A stretch of DNA of 64,000 nt from Microbacterium sp. LWH7-1.2 (GTDB lineage Bacteria > Actinomycetota > Actinomycetes > Actinomycetales > Microbacteriaceae), in assembly GCF_038397755.1 (NCBI RefSeq), contig NZ_CP151637.1, positions 1,054,001 to 1,118,000 of the forward strand, in the 5' to 3' direction. The position numbers and the translations under genes were made by a program. Shown here piece by piece: positions 1 to 9,322 of the stretch. The notes under the pieces were generated by a model that was given only the letters and a program-made list of their open reading frames with translations, did not search any database and was not told the DNA's origin. Positions within the stretch are counted from its first letter, which is position 1. Every line of letters starts with the position of its first letter.

Positions 1-1
1 C

Positions 2-385
2 TCCGAGTTCCCCGTCCTCGACGGCGTGATCCCCTTCCCCGGCTGGGACTTCTTCGACGAGTCCGATGTCGCCGACCTCGATCCGCAGACCAGAGCCGAC
101 GCCGCCGCCCGGGCGAAGTCGGTACCCGAGAAGGTGCCGACCGATCCGATCCGTCTCACGGACGAAAGGCGGCGCACCGTGCCGGCGACGATGATCACCG
201 GAACGGTGCCGGCGGCGCAGGTCCGCGAGATCATCGCGGCGGCGCCGCCGTGGGCGGCAGAGCTCGCCGCGCTCGAGCACCTCGACATCGTCGAGCTCGG
301 TTCACCCGGAGACCCCACCGGCCACTGGCCGCAGTTCTCGCGACCCGGCGCGGTCGCCGAGGCGATCCTCCAGGCGATCGGCTGA
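2..385 (+). CDS. alpha/beta hydrolase family protein, C-terminal part (5' truncated by window)
   Basis: The reading frame is open from base 2 to the TGA at 383-385, so the gene starts outside the window. About 127 residues remain. The stretch GHWPQFSRP near the C-terminus is where alpha/beta hydrolases carry the catalytic histidine, and the preceding segment (MITGTVPAAQ) resembles the strand before the acid residue. The nucleophile region lies upstream and cannot be seen. Substrate is unknown. It converges on fabG across a 13-bp hairpin. The family call rests on the C-terminal pattern only; another esterase or lactonase of the same fold is possible. Confidence 0.7.
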   Translation, partial: SEFPVLDGVIPFPGWDFFDESDVADLDPQTRADAAARAKSVPEKVPTDPIRLTDERRRTVPATMITGTVPAAQVREIIAAAPPWAAELAALEHLDIVELGSPGDPTGHWPQFSRPGAVAEAILQAIG

Positions 386-390
386 ACGTC

Positions 391-430
391 GACGGGCTCA
401 GCGCACGCAACCCCGGTCGCTGAGCCCGTC
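391..430. terminator. bidirectional terminator between hydrolase and fabG
   Basis: A perfect 13-bp inverted repeat (391-403 with 418-430) encloses a 14-nt loop. It sits 5 bp after the hydrolase stop and 42 bp beyond the fabG stop, between convergent genes. There is no U-tract, as is common in high-GC actinobacteria. Confidence 0.8.
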
Positions 431-471
431 GCCGGGCACTGCGGCCGTCGAAGCTCGATGAGTGCTGCGGG

Positions 472-1182
472 TCAGTGCCCCATGCCGAGGCCGCCGTCGA
501 CGGGGATCACGGCTCCGGAGATGTAGGCGGCGTCGTCCGAGGCGATCCACGTCACGACGCCCGCCACCTCGTCCGGGGACGCGAAGCGCCCGGCGGGGAT
601 GTTCTTCTTGTACTCGGCCTGCGTCTCATCCGCGAGTTCTGCGGTCATGTCCGTCTCGATGAAGCCGGGCGCGACGACGTTCGCGGTGATGCCGCGGGCG
701 CCCAGCTCGCGGGTGAGCGATCGGGCGAAGCCGACGAGCGCGCTCTTGGAAGCGGCGTAGTTGATCTGGCCCGCCGAGCCGTACAGCCCGACCACGCTCG
801 AGATCAGCACGACGCGGCCCCAGCGGGCGCGCAGCATGCCCTTCGAGGCGCGCTTGACGACACGGAACGCGCCGCCGAGGTTGGTCGACACGACGCTGTC
901 GAAGTCGTCCTCGGTCATGCGCAGCAGGAGGGTGTCCTTCGTGATGCCGGCGTTCGCGACCACGATCTCGACCGGGCCCAGAGCGTTCTCGACCTCGGTG
1001 AACGCGGCGTCTACGGCTGCAGCATCCGTCACGTCCGCCCGCACGGTGAGAGTTCCCTCGGGACCCTCGCCGGAGCGTGCGGTGACGGCGACCCTGTAGC
1101 CCTCGGCGACGAAGCGCTCCGCGATGGCGCGGCCGATGCCGCGGTTTCCGCCGGTGACGAGGACGACGCGATCGGTGGACAT
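472..1182 (-). CDS. fabG: 3-oxoacyl-ACP reductase (short-chain dehydrogenase)
   Basis: A 236-residue classical short-chain dehydrogenase, probably the NADPH-dependent beta-ketoacyl-ACP reductase of fatty acid elongation. The Rossmann motif TGGNRGIG is at residues 10-17 and NAG at 77-79. The catalytic serine follows VVLI at 128-129, and Y142 and K146 form the YxxxK pair (NYAASK). The C-terminal PVDGGLGMGH matches the FabG ending. The ATG at 1182 is chosen because a GGGAG lies 8 nt upstream and the glycine motif then falls at the usual distance. A longer open frame upstream has no such support. Acetoacetyl-CoA reductases are the main alternative, since the domain does not separate them. Confidence 0.85.
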   Translation of the reverse strand: MSTDRVVLVTGGNRGIGRAIAERFVAEGYRVAVTARSGEGPEGTLTVRADVTDAAAVDAAFTEVENALGPVEIVVANAGITKDTLLLRMTEDDFDSVVSTNLGGAFRVVKRASKGMLRARWGRVVLISSVVGLYGSAGQINYAASKSALVGFARSLTRELGARGITANVVAPGFIETDMTAELADETQAEYKKNIPAGRFASPDEVAGVVTWIASDDAAYISGAVIPVDGGLGMGH

Positions 1183-1250
1183 GGTGACACTCCCGGGGTT
1201 GTGGCGGATCCGCACCAGCCTATCGGCGCGGCCCCGATCGGCCCGCCTGT

Positions 1251-1288
1251 TTGACACCCCGGCGGCGCCGCTGGGACGCTGGTCCCAG
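1251..1288 (+). promoter_or_regulatory. putative promoter and start-site hairpin for DUF4190 gene
   Basis: A perfect -35 hexamer TTGACA lies at 1251-1256 and a weak -10 GACGCT at 1275-1280 (18-bp spacer). A 7-bp inverted repeat (1271-1277 with 1282-1288, loop GCTG) overlaps the expected start site and could be an operator or 5' hairpin. The -10 is poor, so this is tentative. Confidence 0.4.
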
Positions 1289-1308
1289 ACATCGAAGAAA
1301 GGCCGCCC

Positions 1309-1833
1309 GTGAGCGACAACACCCCGCAGAACCCCGCATCGGAACCCGGGGCATACCCGCCGGTTCCGCCCGCTCCGGCGGCGGATCAGCCCGCCCAGCC
1401 GGCTCCTGGCGCGTACCCGCCGCCCGCCCAGGGCGCCTATCCCCCGCCGGCCTACGGCGCGCCCGCCGCGCCCGCGTACGGCAGCGCCCCCGCCTACGGC
1501 TCAGCCCCGGCGTACGGCGCTGCTCCCGGCTACGGCTACGGCGCACCGGCGAAGACGAACACCCTCGCGATCGTGTCCCTCATCGCATCGATCTCGAGCT
1601 TCGTGATCCTCCCGTTCATCGGCTCGATCGTGGGCGTGATCACGGGCCACATGTCGCTCAATCAGCTCAAGACGAGCGGCGAGCAGGGGCGCGGGATGGC
1701 GCTCGCCGGCACGATCGTCGGCTGGGTCGGTCTGGGCCTCACGATCCTCGGGATCATCGCGGCGATCCTCTTCTTCGCGTTCTTCGCATCGATCTACCAG
1801 GACTACGGCTCATACAGCAGTTACGGCTCCTGA
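1309..1833 (+). CDS. DUF4190 domain membrane protein with Pro/Ala/Tyr-rich N-terminus
   Basis: A 174-residue membrane protein of unknown function. Residues 1-80 are low complexity, with repeated AYP, AYG and APAYGS units, and are probably disordered and cytoplasmic. Residues 85-165 hold two hydrophobic segments separated by a short basic/polar loop (GHMSLNQLKTSGEQGRG), which is the DUF4190 pattern. The GTG start at 1309 follows GAAGAAAGG. The tail is tyrosine/serine-rich (YSSYGS). It stands alone between a divergent fabG and a strong hairpin, so it is probably a single-gene transcript. The family has no established role; envelope association is inferred from topology alone. Confidence 0.8.
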   Translation: MSDNTPQNPASEPGAYPPVPPAPAADQPAQPAPGAYPPPAQGAYPPPAYGAPAAPAYGSAPAYGSAPAYGAAPGYGYGAPAKTNTLAIVSLIASISSFVILPFIGSIVGVITGHMSLNQLKTSGEQGRGMALAGTIVGWVGLGLTILGIIAAILFFAFFASIYQDYGSYSSYGS

Positions 1834-1836
1834 AAC

Positions 1837-1869
1837 GCATCGCCCCGGGACACGTCCCCGGGGCGATGC
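1837..1869 (+). terminator. terminator after DUF4190 gene
   Basis: A perfect 13-bp stem (1837-1849 with 1857-1869) with a 7-nt loop begins 3 nt after the stop codon. It has no T-run. Confidence 0.85.
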
Positions 1870-1900
1870 CGCGGTGCAACCGGCGTACCCTGGAAGTACC

Positions 1901-2302
1901 GTGAAGAGTTCGAGCCACGCCCCGTCGGCGACATCCCTGCCGCGTTCCCCGCGCGACGACGTCGACGCGCGTTCGACCCGGTACCTGATCACGATGGGCA
2001 TCCGCGTCGCGTGCTTCATCCTCATGGTGGTCATCACGCCGTACGGCTGGTACACATGGGTCTTCGGCGCGGCGGCGATCTTCCTCCCCTACATCGCGGT
2101 CGTCTCCGCGAACGTGGGCCAGGAGGCACGACGCAATCGGCGCGAGGACCCGGAGCCCGCGCTCCCCGCCGCGCCCTCGACCGCAGCCCCGACCGACACG
2201 CAGGTGATCCGCGTCGAGGAGACGCGGGCGATCACCGGCGACGAGGCGCGGCCCGATGAGAAGCGGCCGCGCGCCGACGACGAGGCGGACCCCACCGCAT
2301 GA
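1901..2302 (+). CDS. DUF3099 domain-containing membrane protein
   Basis: A 133-residue protein. About 30 polar residues lead into the conserved DUF3099 core (STRYLITMGIRVACF), with two transmembrane segments at about residues 32-50 and 55-75. An acidic, proline-rich cytoplasmic tail follows. The GTG at 1901 is preferred over a GTG at 1874 because GGAAG lies just upstream and the conserved core is then placed normally. Its stop overlaps the next start (ATGA), and that gene overlaps SURF1 in the same way, so the three are translationally coupled. DUF3099 is an actinobacterial family of unknown function. Linkage to SURF1 hints at a respiratory or membrane-assembly setting, which is inference only. 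Confidence 0.82.
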   Translation: MKSSSHAPSATSLPRSPRDDVDARSTRYLITMGIRVACFILMVVITPYGWYTWVFGAAAIFLPYIAVVSANVGQEARRNRREDPEPALPAAPSTAAPTDTQVIRVEETRAITGDEARPDEKRPRADDEADPTA

Positions 2303-2529
2303 GCGACGCCGGACCCGACCAGGTCGCCGACGCGGTCTGCTCGCGCGCAGGGTGCCGTGCCACGGCGCGCTGGCGCATCGATTGGCGCAACCCCCGCATC
2401 CACTCGGAGGATCGCCGCAAGACCTGGGTCGCGTGCGATGAGCACGTGGGCTACCTGCGCGAGTTCCTGGCGGCACGCGACTTCCCGGTGTCGGTCGAAC
2501 CGCTCGCCTCGACGGAGGCCGCGCGATGA
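2299..2529 (+). CDS. small putative zinc-binding protein (76 aa) in SURF1 operon
   Basis: A 76-residue soluble protein wedged between DUF3099 and SURF1, with ATGA overlaps at both ends. Cysteines C14 and C19 and the pair C46/H49 (CDEH) form a C-x4-C-x26-C-x2-H pattern compatible with one zinc ion. The middle is rich in Trp and Arg. I recognise no enzyme family; short proteins like this occur beside SURF1 in related actinobacteria, but I know of no experimental function. A chaperone or regulatory role in cytochrome oxidase assembly is a guess from context. The coding call is firm because of the double overlap and conserved-looking composition. Confidence 0.75.
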   Translation: MSDAGPDQVADAVCSRAGCRATARWRIDWRNPRIHSEDRRKTWVACDEHVGYLREFLAARDFPVSVEPLASTEAAR

Positions 2530-3419
2530 GCCCTCGCGCCGTCAGCATGCAGAATCTCCCCCGCGCCGGCCGCTGGGCGATCTACATCGCCCTCGCCGTG
2601 CTCTTCGCGATCGCGTGCGCCTTCCTGTCGAACTGGCAGTTCACGCGCAATCAGGAGCGCTCGGCGCAGCTCGCGCTCGTCGCCGAGAACTACGACGCCC
2701 CGCCGGTGCCGCTGTCCGACCTCGTTCCCGCGGACGGCGAGCTCTCGCCGCAGGACGAATGGCTCCCGGTGGTCCTCACCGGAACGTACCTGGCCGCCGA
2801 ACAACTCCTCGTGCGCAACCGGCCGCACGGCGGCACCTCGGCCTTCGAGGTGCTCGTGCCCTTCCGCCTCCACGACGGACGCGTGCTGCTCGTCGACCGC
2901 GGCTGGGTGGCCCCGGGACAGGACCAGCCCGTCCCGGACGCGATCCCCGCGCCGCCGTCCGGCGAGGCGACGGTGGTCGTACGGCTGCGACCGGGCGAGG
3001 CCCTGCCGTCGTCGGGCCGCTCGGCTCCCGAAGGACAGGTCCCGACGATCAACCTGGGGCTCATCGCCGACGCGCTTTCGCCCGCCTCGAGCGAAGCGCT
3101 CGAGCAGAGCGCATACGGGGTCATGATGTCGGAGGACCCGGCGCCGGCGACCGCGCCGACCGCCCTCGAGCCGCCGTCGGACGACCCCGGACCCCACCTC
3201 TCCTACGCGATCCAGTGGATCCTGTTCGCCGTGATGGGCTTCGTCTTCATCGGCTACGTCATCCGCACCGAACGCCGCCATCGTCGCGAGGACGCGGAGG
3301 ACGCCGAGTCGGAGGACGGCGGAACGGATGCTGCCACCGCCGCGCCGCCCGCTTCGCGCCGTCGCCGCGACCGCGACGCGGAGGACGAGGACGCGCTTCT
3401 CGACGCCGCCGGCCGCTGA
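2526..3419 (+). CDS. SURF1 family cytochrome oxidase assembly protein
   Basis: A 297-residue SURF1/Shy1-type membrane protein, involved in maturation of aa3-type cytochrome c oxidase. An N-terminal transmembrane helix (about residues 18-35) is followed by NWQFTRNQER. The extracytoplasmic domain carries the family motif RPHGGTSAFEVLVPF and then LVDRGWV. A second helix lies at about 220-240 (WILFAVMGFVFIGYVI). The charged C-terminal tail of about 50 residues is longer than in many homologues and is low complexity. A start at a second Met (residue 8) is possible. The heme A genes ctaA and ctaB elsewhere in the window serve the same oxidase. Confidence 0.9.
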   Translation: MSPRAVSMQNLPRAGRWAIYIALAVLFAIACAFLSNWQFTRNQERSAQLALVAENYDAPPVPLSDLVPADGELSPQDEWLPVVLTGTYLAAEQLLVRNRPHGGTSAFEVLVPFRLHDGRVLLVDRGWVAPGQDQPVPDAIPAPPSGEATVVVRLRPGEALPSSGRSAPEGQVPTINLGLIADALSPASSEALEQSAYGVMMSEDPAPATAPTALEPPSDDPGPHLSYAIQWILFAVMGFVFIGYVIRTERRHRREDAEDAESEDGGTDAATAAPPASRRRRDRDAEDEDALLDAAGR

Positions 3420-3450
3420 CCCGCCGTCGGCGCCCCCTTACGCGAGCGAG

Positions 3451-3497
3451 ACGGGTTTCGATATGCCGCCGCTGGCGCGTCGGCTACTCAACCACCG
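3451..3497. repeat. REP-like palindromic intergenic element
   Basis: The intergenic sequence begins ACGGGTTTCGATATGCC and ends GGCTACTCAACCACCG, with a partly self-complementary GC-rich centre. From memory, elements with the ends GGTTTCGATACGC and CTACTCAACCACC are scattered between genes of Microbacterium and relatives. Only one copy is seen here. It lies between convergent SURF1 and ABC-F genes, directly before a hairpin. Confidence 0.5.
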
Positions 3498-3507
3498 TGC
3501 TTCTTGG

Positions 3508-5106
<1,599 letters not shown>

Positions 5107-5162
5107 AGCGGAAGTCCGATCCGTCGATGGAGATGGGGAGGTGGCCGAACGGCCAGCCTCCC

Positions 5163-5236
5163 AGTATACGGGGCGCCCCTCCTCGTGGTTCGACGGAATA
5201 CCTCCGCAGAGGGACCCACCCGATACCGCAGAGGGA
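5163..5236. promoter_or_regulatory. divergent ABC-F/dedA control region with 11-bp direct repeat
   Basis: On the minus strand a -10 TATACT occupies 5168-5163, giving the ABC-F gene a leader of about 50 nt; no good -35 is visible. On the plus strand the sequence CCGCAGAGGGA occurs at 5204-5214 and again at 5226-5236. That is 22 bp apart, two helical turns, as expected for a repressor or activator binding one DNA face. Confidence 0.4.
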
Positions 5237-5271
5237 TGCTGCAGCCCGCAGTCCGCGCATACCGTTCCGGG

Positions 5272-5883
5272 GTGGATCTCATCTCCGACCTCGTTCTGCA
5301 GGCCGTGGCCTCGCCATGGCTGTATCTCGCGATGTTCGCCGTGGCGCTGATCGACGGGTTCTTTCCGCCGGTGCCGAGCGAGACGGTGCTGGTCGCGGCG
5401 GCGGCGGTCGCAGCATCCACCGGCCGTCCAGATCTCATCGCGCTGGGTCTCGCGGCCGCCGCCGGCGCCGCGATCGGCGACAACATCGCGTTCGCGATCG
5501 GAAGGCGGACAGGCACCACCCGGCTCGCCTGGAGGCGGCGGCCTCGTGTCGCCCGGGCGCTCACGTGGGCGCGTGCCGCGCTCGATCGGCGTGGCGCCGG
5601 CCTCATCCTCGGCGCGCGATTCATCCCCGTGGGCCGGGTGGCCGTCAATCTCTCCGCCGGCGCCGTCGGGTACCCGTGGCGGCGGTTCGCGCTGCTCAGC
5701 GTCGCGGCCGGCTTGTGCTGGGCCGGCTACAGCATCGCGATCGGCCTGCTTGCGGGCGCTTGGCTGAAAGACAGCCCGCTGCTCAGCGCGGGCCTGGGGA
5801 TCGTGCTCGCGGTGGGCATCGGGCTGCTCGTGGACAGGCTGGTCGCCGCGCGCGCACGCCGGGTTCCGGCGATCGTCGACTGA
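5272..5883 (+). CDS. DedA family (SNARE-associated/VTT domain) membrane protein
   Basis: About 203 residues with four to five hydrophobic segments. The DedA signature is present: FFPPVPSETVLV near residue 25, a glycine-rich GAAIGDNIAFAIGRR segment, and ARFIPVGRVAVNLSAG in the second half, with the conserved arginines. DedA proteins are inner-membrane proteins linked to lipid-carrier (undecaprenyl phosphate or phospholipid) flipping and envelope homeostasis. The GTG at 5272 (VDLISDLVLQ) matches how relatives usually begin; an ATG at 5236 adding 12 residues is the alternative, and neither has a convincing Shine-Dalgarno. It lies 12 nt upstream of the sensor kinase and may be cotranscribed with it. 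Confidence 0.85.
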   Translation: MDLISDLVLQAVASPWLYLAMFAVALIDGFFPPVPSETVLVAAAAVAASTGRPDLIALGLAAAAGAAIGDNIAFAIGRRTGTTRLAWRRRPRVARALTWARAALDRRGAGLILGARFIPVGRVAVNLSAGAVGYPWRRFALLSVAAGLCWAGYSIAIGLLAGAWLKDSPLLSAGLGIVLAVGIGLLVDRLVAARARRVPAIVD

Positions 5884-5895
5884 CAGGATGACATC

Positions 5896-7146
5896 GTGCG
5901 TGCCACCACCTCCCCCGTGACCGCTGAATCCCGGACGCGTCGACGCCCGACCCCGCACGCGATCGCGTTCGGCGCCCTCGCACTGGCGGCGGTCGCGCTC
6001 TTCTCCGTGCTCGTGCCGGTGCAGATCACGCTCTACGGCCAGCCGGCACCGTTGGCGTTCCTCTTCGGAGCGATGCTGTGCGCGGCCCCGCTCGTGGCCG
6101 CGCGGTTCCCTCGCTGGTCCATCGTCCTGGCCACCGTGGCGGCGGTCCTGCTGCCGCTGCCGGGTGGCCCGGCCGCGGCGACCTGGCCGTGGCCGTGGTC
6201 GGTGCCGGCGATGCTCTCCTTCATCCTGTTCGTCGGCACGCTCGCGATCGTGCACGGCTGGCACATCGCCCTCCTGGCCTGGCTCCTCGGCGTCGGCGGG
6301 ACCCTGGCGGTCGTGATCGCGCTGGCCGCCACCATGCCCGTGGTCGCGGGGATCGTGAATCTCGTCATCGTCACGTCGGTGTCTGGGGCCTGCCTGCTGG
6401 TGGCGGTCCTCGCGGCCAGCCGTCTGCGCGTCGGGGCCGAGCTCACGCGCGAGCGCGAACTCTCCGCCCTCGAGCAGTCGCGTCGCGTCCTCGTCGAGGA
6501 GCGCACCCGCATCGCGCGCGAGTTGCACGACGTCGTCGCGCACGGCATGTCGCTCATTCAGGTGCAGGCCTCGACCGCGCGCTACCGCGTATCCGGACTC
6601 TCCGACGAGGCGGCGCACGAATTCGAGGAGATCGCGCAGACGGCGCGCGAGGGCCTCACCGAGATGCGACGGCTGCTCGGAGTGCTCCGCACCGACGACC
6701 AGCAGGCTGACCTGGCGCCCCAGCAGGGGATCCGTGACCTCCCGGATCTCGTGCAGGCGCTGCGGCGCGCGGGCGCCGAGATCGACGCTGCGCTCGTCGC
6801 CGTGCCCGACGCCGTGCCGAGCGCCGTGGACATCGCCGCCTTCCGCATCGCCCAGGAGGCGCTGAGCAACGCGGTGCGGCACGCGCCGCAGGCGCGCATC
6901 GAGCTCGCCATGGAGACGGATGCTGCGACCCTGCGCCTCCTCGTCCGCAACGGTCCTCCGGGCGAGGCCGCCCACGCCGACACGTCTGCGCCGCGAGGGC
7001 ACGGCCTCCTCGGGATGCGCGAGCGCGCCGCACTCGTCGGCGGCACGGTGAGCGCGGGGCCGGACGCCGATGGCGGATGGACGGTGCGCGCCGCGCTGCC
7101 CCTCGCCCCACTCCCACCCGACCCGATTCCCGGAGGTCCAGCGTGA
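5896..7146 (+). CDS. two-component sensor histidine kinase, NarL/HisKA_3 type
   Basis: A 416-residue membrane kinase. Residues 22-175 contain about five transmembrane helices with little periplasmic sequence, so it probably senses the membrane or an internal ligand. The HisKA_3 phosphoacceptor is H211 in RELHDVVAHG. A compact HATPase domain follows, with an N-box (EALSNAVRHA) and G-box (GHGLLGMRERA). The GTG start at 5896 follows AGGATGACATC. Its stop overlaps the start of the response regulator (GTGA). The Gly-rich C-terminal box and short HATPase domain are typical of this actinobacterial subclass. The signal is unknown. Confidence 0.92.
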   Translation: MRATTSPVTAESRTRRRPTPHAIAFGALALAAVALFSVLVPVQITLYGQPAPLAFLFGAMLCAAPLVAARFPRWSIVLATVAAVLLPLPGGPAAATWPWPWSVPAMLSFILFVGTLAIVHGWHIALLAWLLGVGGTLAVVIALAATMPVVAGIVNLVIVTSVSGACLLVAVLAASRLRVGAELTRERELSALEQSRRVLVEERTRIARELHDVVAHGMSLIQVQASTARYRVSGLSDEAAHEFEEIAQTAREGLTEMRRLLGVLRTDDQQADLAPQQGIRDLPDLVQALRRAGAEIDAALVAVPDAVPSAVDIAAFRIAQEALSNAVRHAPQARIELAMETDAATLRLLVRNGPPGEAAHADTSAPRGHGLLGMRERAALVGGTVSAGPDADGGWTVRAALPLAPLPPDPIPGGPA

Positions 7147-7814
7147 CCATCAGTGTTCTCATCGCGGACGATCAGGCCATGGTGCGGGCGGGCTTCGCCG
7201 CCCTCCTCGCCGCGCAGGACGACATCCGCGTCCTCGGCCAGGCGGCGGACGGCGACGAGGCGGTGAGGCTGTCGGCCCGCCTCGACCCCGACGTCGTGCT
7301 GATGGACGTGCGGATGCCGGACCTCGACGGCATCGCCGCGACGCGGCGCATCCTCGGTCCGGGCTACCCCGCCGCCCACGTGCCGCGGATCCTGATGCTC
7401 ACGACGTTCGACATCGACGACTACGTGTACGACGCCCTCGAAGCCGGGGCGAGCGGCTTCCTCTTGAAGGATGCACTCCCCGAGGACCTCGTCCACGCCG
7501 TGCGCGTGGTCGCCGCGGGTGACGCACTGCTCGCACCGAGCGTGACACGACGCATGATCGAGCATTTCGCAGCTCGACGACCCCGCGCCGGACGCGCCGC
7601 CGCGGCGCTGCGCAACCTCACCGAGCGCGAGCGCGAGGTGCTCGCGCTGATCGGCCGCGGGCGCTCGAACGCCGAGATCGCGGCGGAGCTGTTCATCTCG
7701 GAGCAGACGGTGAAGACGCACGTCGGCAAGGTGCTCGCGAAGCTCGGGGCCCGCGACCGCGTCCAGGCGGTCATCTTCGCCTACGACGCAGGGCTCGTCG
7801 AACCCGCCCCCTGA
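7143..7814 (+). CDS. LuxR/NarL family response regulator
   Basis: A 223-residue regulator and partner of the overlapping kinase. The receiver domain spans about 1-120, with the acidic pair DD at 9-10, phospho-accepting D55 (VLMDVRMPD) and the conserved lysine in FLLKDA. A LuxR-type helix-turn-helix follows at about 158-220 (LTEREREVLALIGRG, then NAEIAAELFISEQTVKTHV). The GTG at 7143 is chosen for its 4-nt overlap with the kinase gene and because the receiver strand begins three residues later. The likely target is the acyltransferase gene 96 bp downstream or the operon itself; no operator is recognised. Confidence 0.93.
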   Translation: MTISVLIADDQAMVRAGFAALLAAQDDIRVLGQAADGDEAVRLSARLDPDVVLMDVRMPDLDGIAATRRILGPGYPAAHVPRILMLTTFDIDDYVYDALEAGASGFLLKDALPEDLVHAVRVVAAGDALLAPSVTRRMIEHFAARRPRAGRAAAALRNLTEREREVLALIGRGRSNAEIAAELFISEQTVKTHVGKVLAKLGARDRVQAVIFAYDAGLVEPAP

Positions 7815-7910
7815 TCCCTCCGCGGGGTGACGCCGCAACGACACCACGGAGCGATGCGGACGCGCCGACCGGCTCCATAGCCTTCCCGGGATGCACCCCG
7901 AGGAGGCCTC

Positions 7911-9227
7911 ATGACCATCGCCCGCACCGTCGTCCCGGCGCCACCCTCCCGGATCGGCGCGCCGGTCAGAGACCGCGCCGTCGATCTCGTCCGCGTCGGC
8001 TGCATCACGGGTGTCGTCGTGCTCCACGCGATGATGGTCGGCGTCGCCGTGACCGAGGGCAGTCCGTCCTTCGTCAACGCGAGCGAGGGCACCGCGTGGA
8101 TCATCCCGCTCAGCTGGCTCCTGCAGGTCATGCCGCTGTTCTTCGTGATCGGCGGGTTCTCCGGCGCCACCGCCTTCCGCCGAGCACGACTCCGCGGCCA
8201 GGGCGGCGCCGACTTCGTGGCGGGCCGGATCCATCGCCTGCTGCGTCCTGCGCTGGCCACGATCGGCACCGCGGGAGCGCTGCTCGGACTGCTCGCCTCC
8301 GCGGGAGTCCCTGCCGACCTCGTCGCACTCGCGGGCTTCCGCTTCGCTCAGCCGCTGTGGTTCCTCGGGGTCTTCCTCGTCTGTCAGGCGCTGCTGCCGA
8401 CACTGCTCCGCCTGCATGAACGCGCGCCCACGCGCACGATCGCGGCCCTCGCGGGAGCCGCGGTCGTGGTCGACGTGATCCGGATCAGCACGGACATCGA
8501 GGCGTTCGGGTTCGTGAACCTCGCTTTCGTCTGGCTGGCGCTGCAGCAGCTGGGGTTCTTCCTGGCCGACGGAAGGATCGACGCGCTCTCGCGACGCACT
8601 CGCATCCTGTGCGCTGCGGGGGCGATCACGGCACTCGGGACATCGTTCGTCGCGGGAGTCCATTCGGCGGACCTCGTCGCGAACATCAATCCGCCGACGA
8701 CGGCCCTGCTGCTGGTCGGCGTCGCGCACGCGGCGCTGTTCTCCCTCCTCCGCGGCCCGCTGGAGCGGCTCTCGGCGCGCCGCGCACCGGCACTGGCCGT
8801 CGCGGCAGTCACGCCTCGCGCGATGACCGTCTACCTGTGGCATATGCCGGTGCTCCTCTGTCTCGCCGGCTTGACAGCCGCCGGCGCGATGGGCACCGGC
8901 GTGCCGCTCCCCGTCATCGACAGCACGTGGTGGTGGATCACTCGCCCGGCGTGGCTGGGAGTAGCGCTGGCGGCGACGGTTCTCGTCGCGTGGCCGCTCG
9001 CCCGGATCGAGGCGGCGCCCTCGCCGGCGCGCAGCCGGTCCGCCGGACGCATCGGCCTCGCGACCGCGGCAGGAACGGCGGCCGTGGTCCTGCTCCTGGT
9101 GACCGGAACGACCGTGTTCACCGCGGCGGTCGCCGCAGCGCTCCTCGTGGCCGCGCTCCGACTCGCGCGCGCATCGTGGCGAAAGCCCCCGCTGGACGAT
9201 CGGGGTTTCGCGTTCGCGGGACTGTGA
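7911..9227 (+). CDS. acyltransferase-3 family membrane protein
   Basis: A 438-residue multi-spanning protein with about ten to eleven hydrophobic segments. The acyltransferase-3 hallmarks are an N-terminal RDRAVDLVRVGCITGVVVLH, matching the R-x-x-x-D-x-x-R...H pattern of the first helix, and an LWFLGVFLVCQALLP segment mid-protein. Members O-acylate sugars, lipids or peptidoglycan using cytoplasmic acyl-CoA. GAGGAGG precedes the ATG. The C-terminus ends in further hydrophobic helices without an attached SGNH domain. Following a two-component system, it is a plausible envelope-modification output of that system. The substrate cannot be told from sequence. Confidence 0.85.
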   Translation: MTIARTVVPAPPSRIGAPVRDRAVDLVRVGCITGVVVLHAMMVGVAVTEGSPSFVNASEGTAWIIPLSWLLQVMPLFFVIGGFSGATAFRRARLRGQGGADFVAGRIHRLLRPALATIGTAGALLGLLASAGVPADLVALAGFRFAQPLWFLGVFLVCQALLPTLLRLHERAPTRTIAALAGAAVVVDVIRISTDIEAFGFVNLAFVWLALQQLGFFLADGRIDALSRRTRILCAAGAITALGTSFVAGVHSADLVANINPPTTALLLVGVAHAALFSLLRGPLERLSARRAPALAVAAVTPRAMTVYLWHMPVLLCLAGLTAAGAMGTGVPLPVIDSTWWWITRPAWLGVALAATVLVAWPLARIEAAPSPARSRSAGRIGLATAAGTAAVVLLLVTGTTVFTAAVAAALLVAALRLARASWRKPPLDDRGFAFAGL

Positions 9228-9256
9228 CACGGCGGATTCGCGATCTGGGAAGCGGC

Positions 9257-9304
9257 TAGGTAAGGTTGGCCTTACCCAGCCCTGCTGAGGGCATCCTTAC
9301 CTAA
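9257..9304 (+). promoter_or_regulatory. DtxR/IdeR-type iron box(es) of the siderophore uptake operon
   Basis: The half-site TAGGTAAGG (9257-9265) is followed by CCTTACC (9270-9276), forming a 7-4-7 dyad. A further CCTTACCTA at 9295-9303 completes a 9-bp perfect inverted repeat with the first half-site. The halves match the TTAGGTWAGG arm of the actinobacterial iron-repressor consensus. The site is 19-66 bp upstream of the lipoprotein start. Repression under iron sufficiency is inferred. Confidence 0.8.
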
Positions 9305-9322
9305 ATCCTTCCGGAGGATTCC

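Noticed and set aside
1330..1550. Repeated GCGTACGGC-like units.
   Set aside because: They encode the Ala-Tyr-Gly repeats of the DUF4190 protein.
5107..7002. A minus-strand open frame continuing for more than 600 codons upstream of the ABC-F gene.
   Set aside because: It is antisense to dedA and the sensor kinase, is Arg/His/Asp-rich, and has no recognisable domain; the frame stays open because of high GC.
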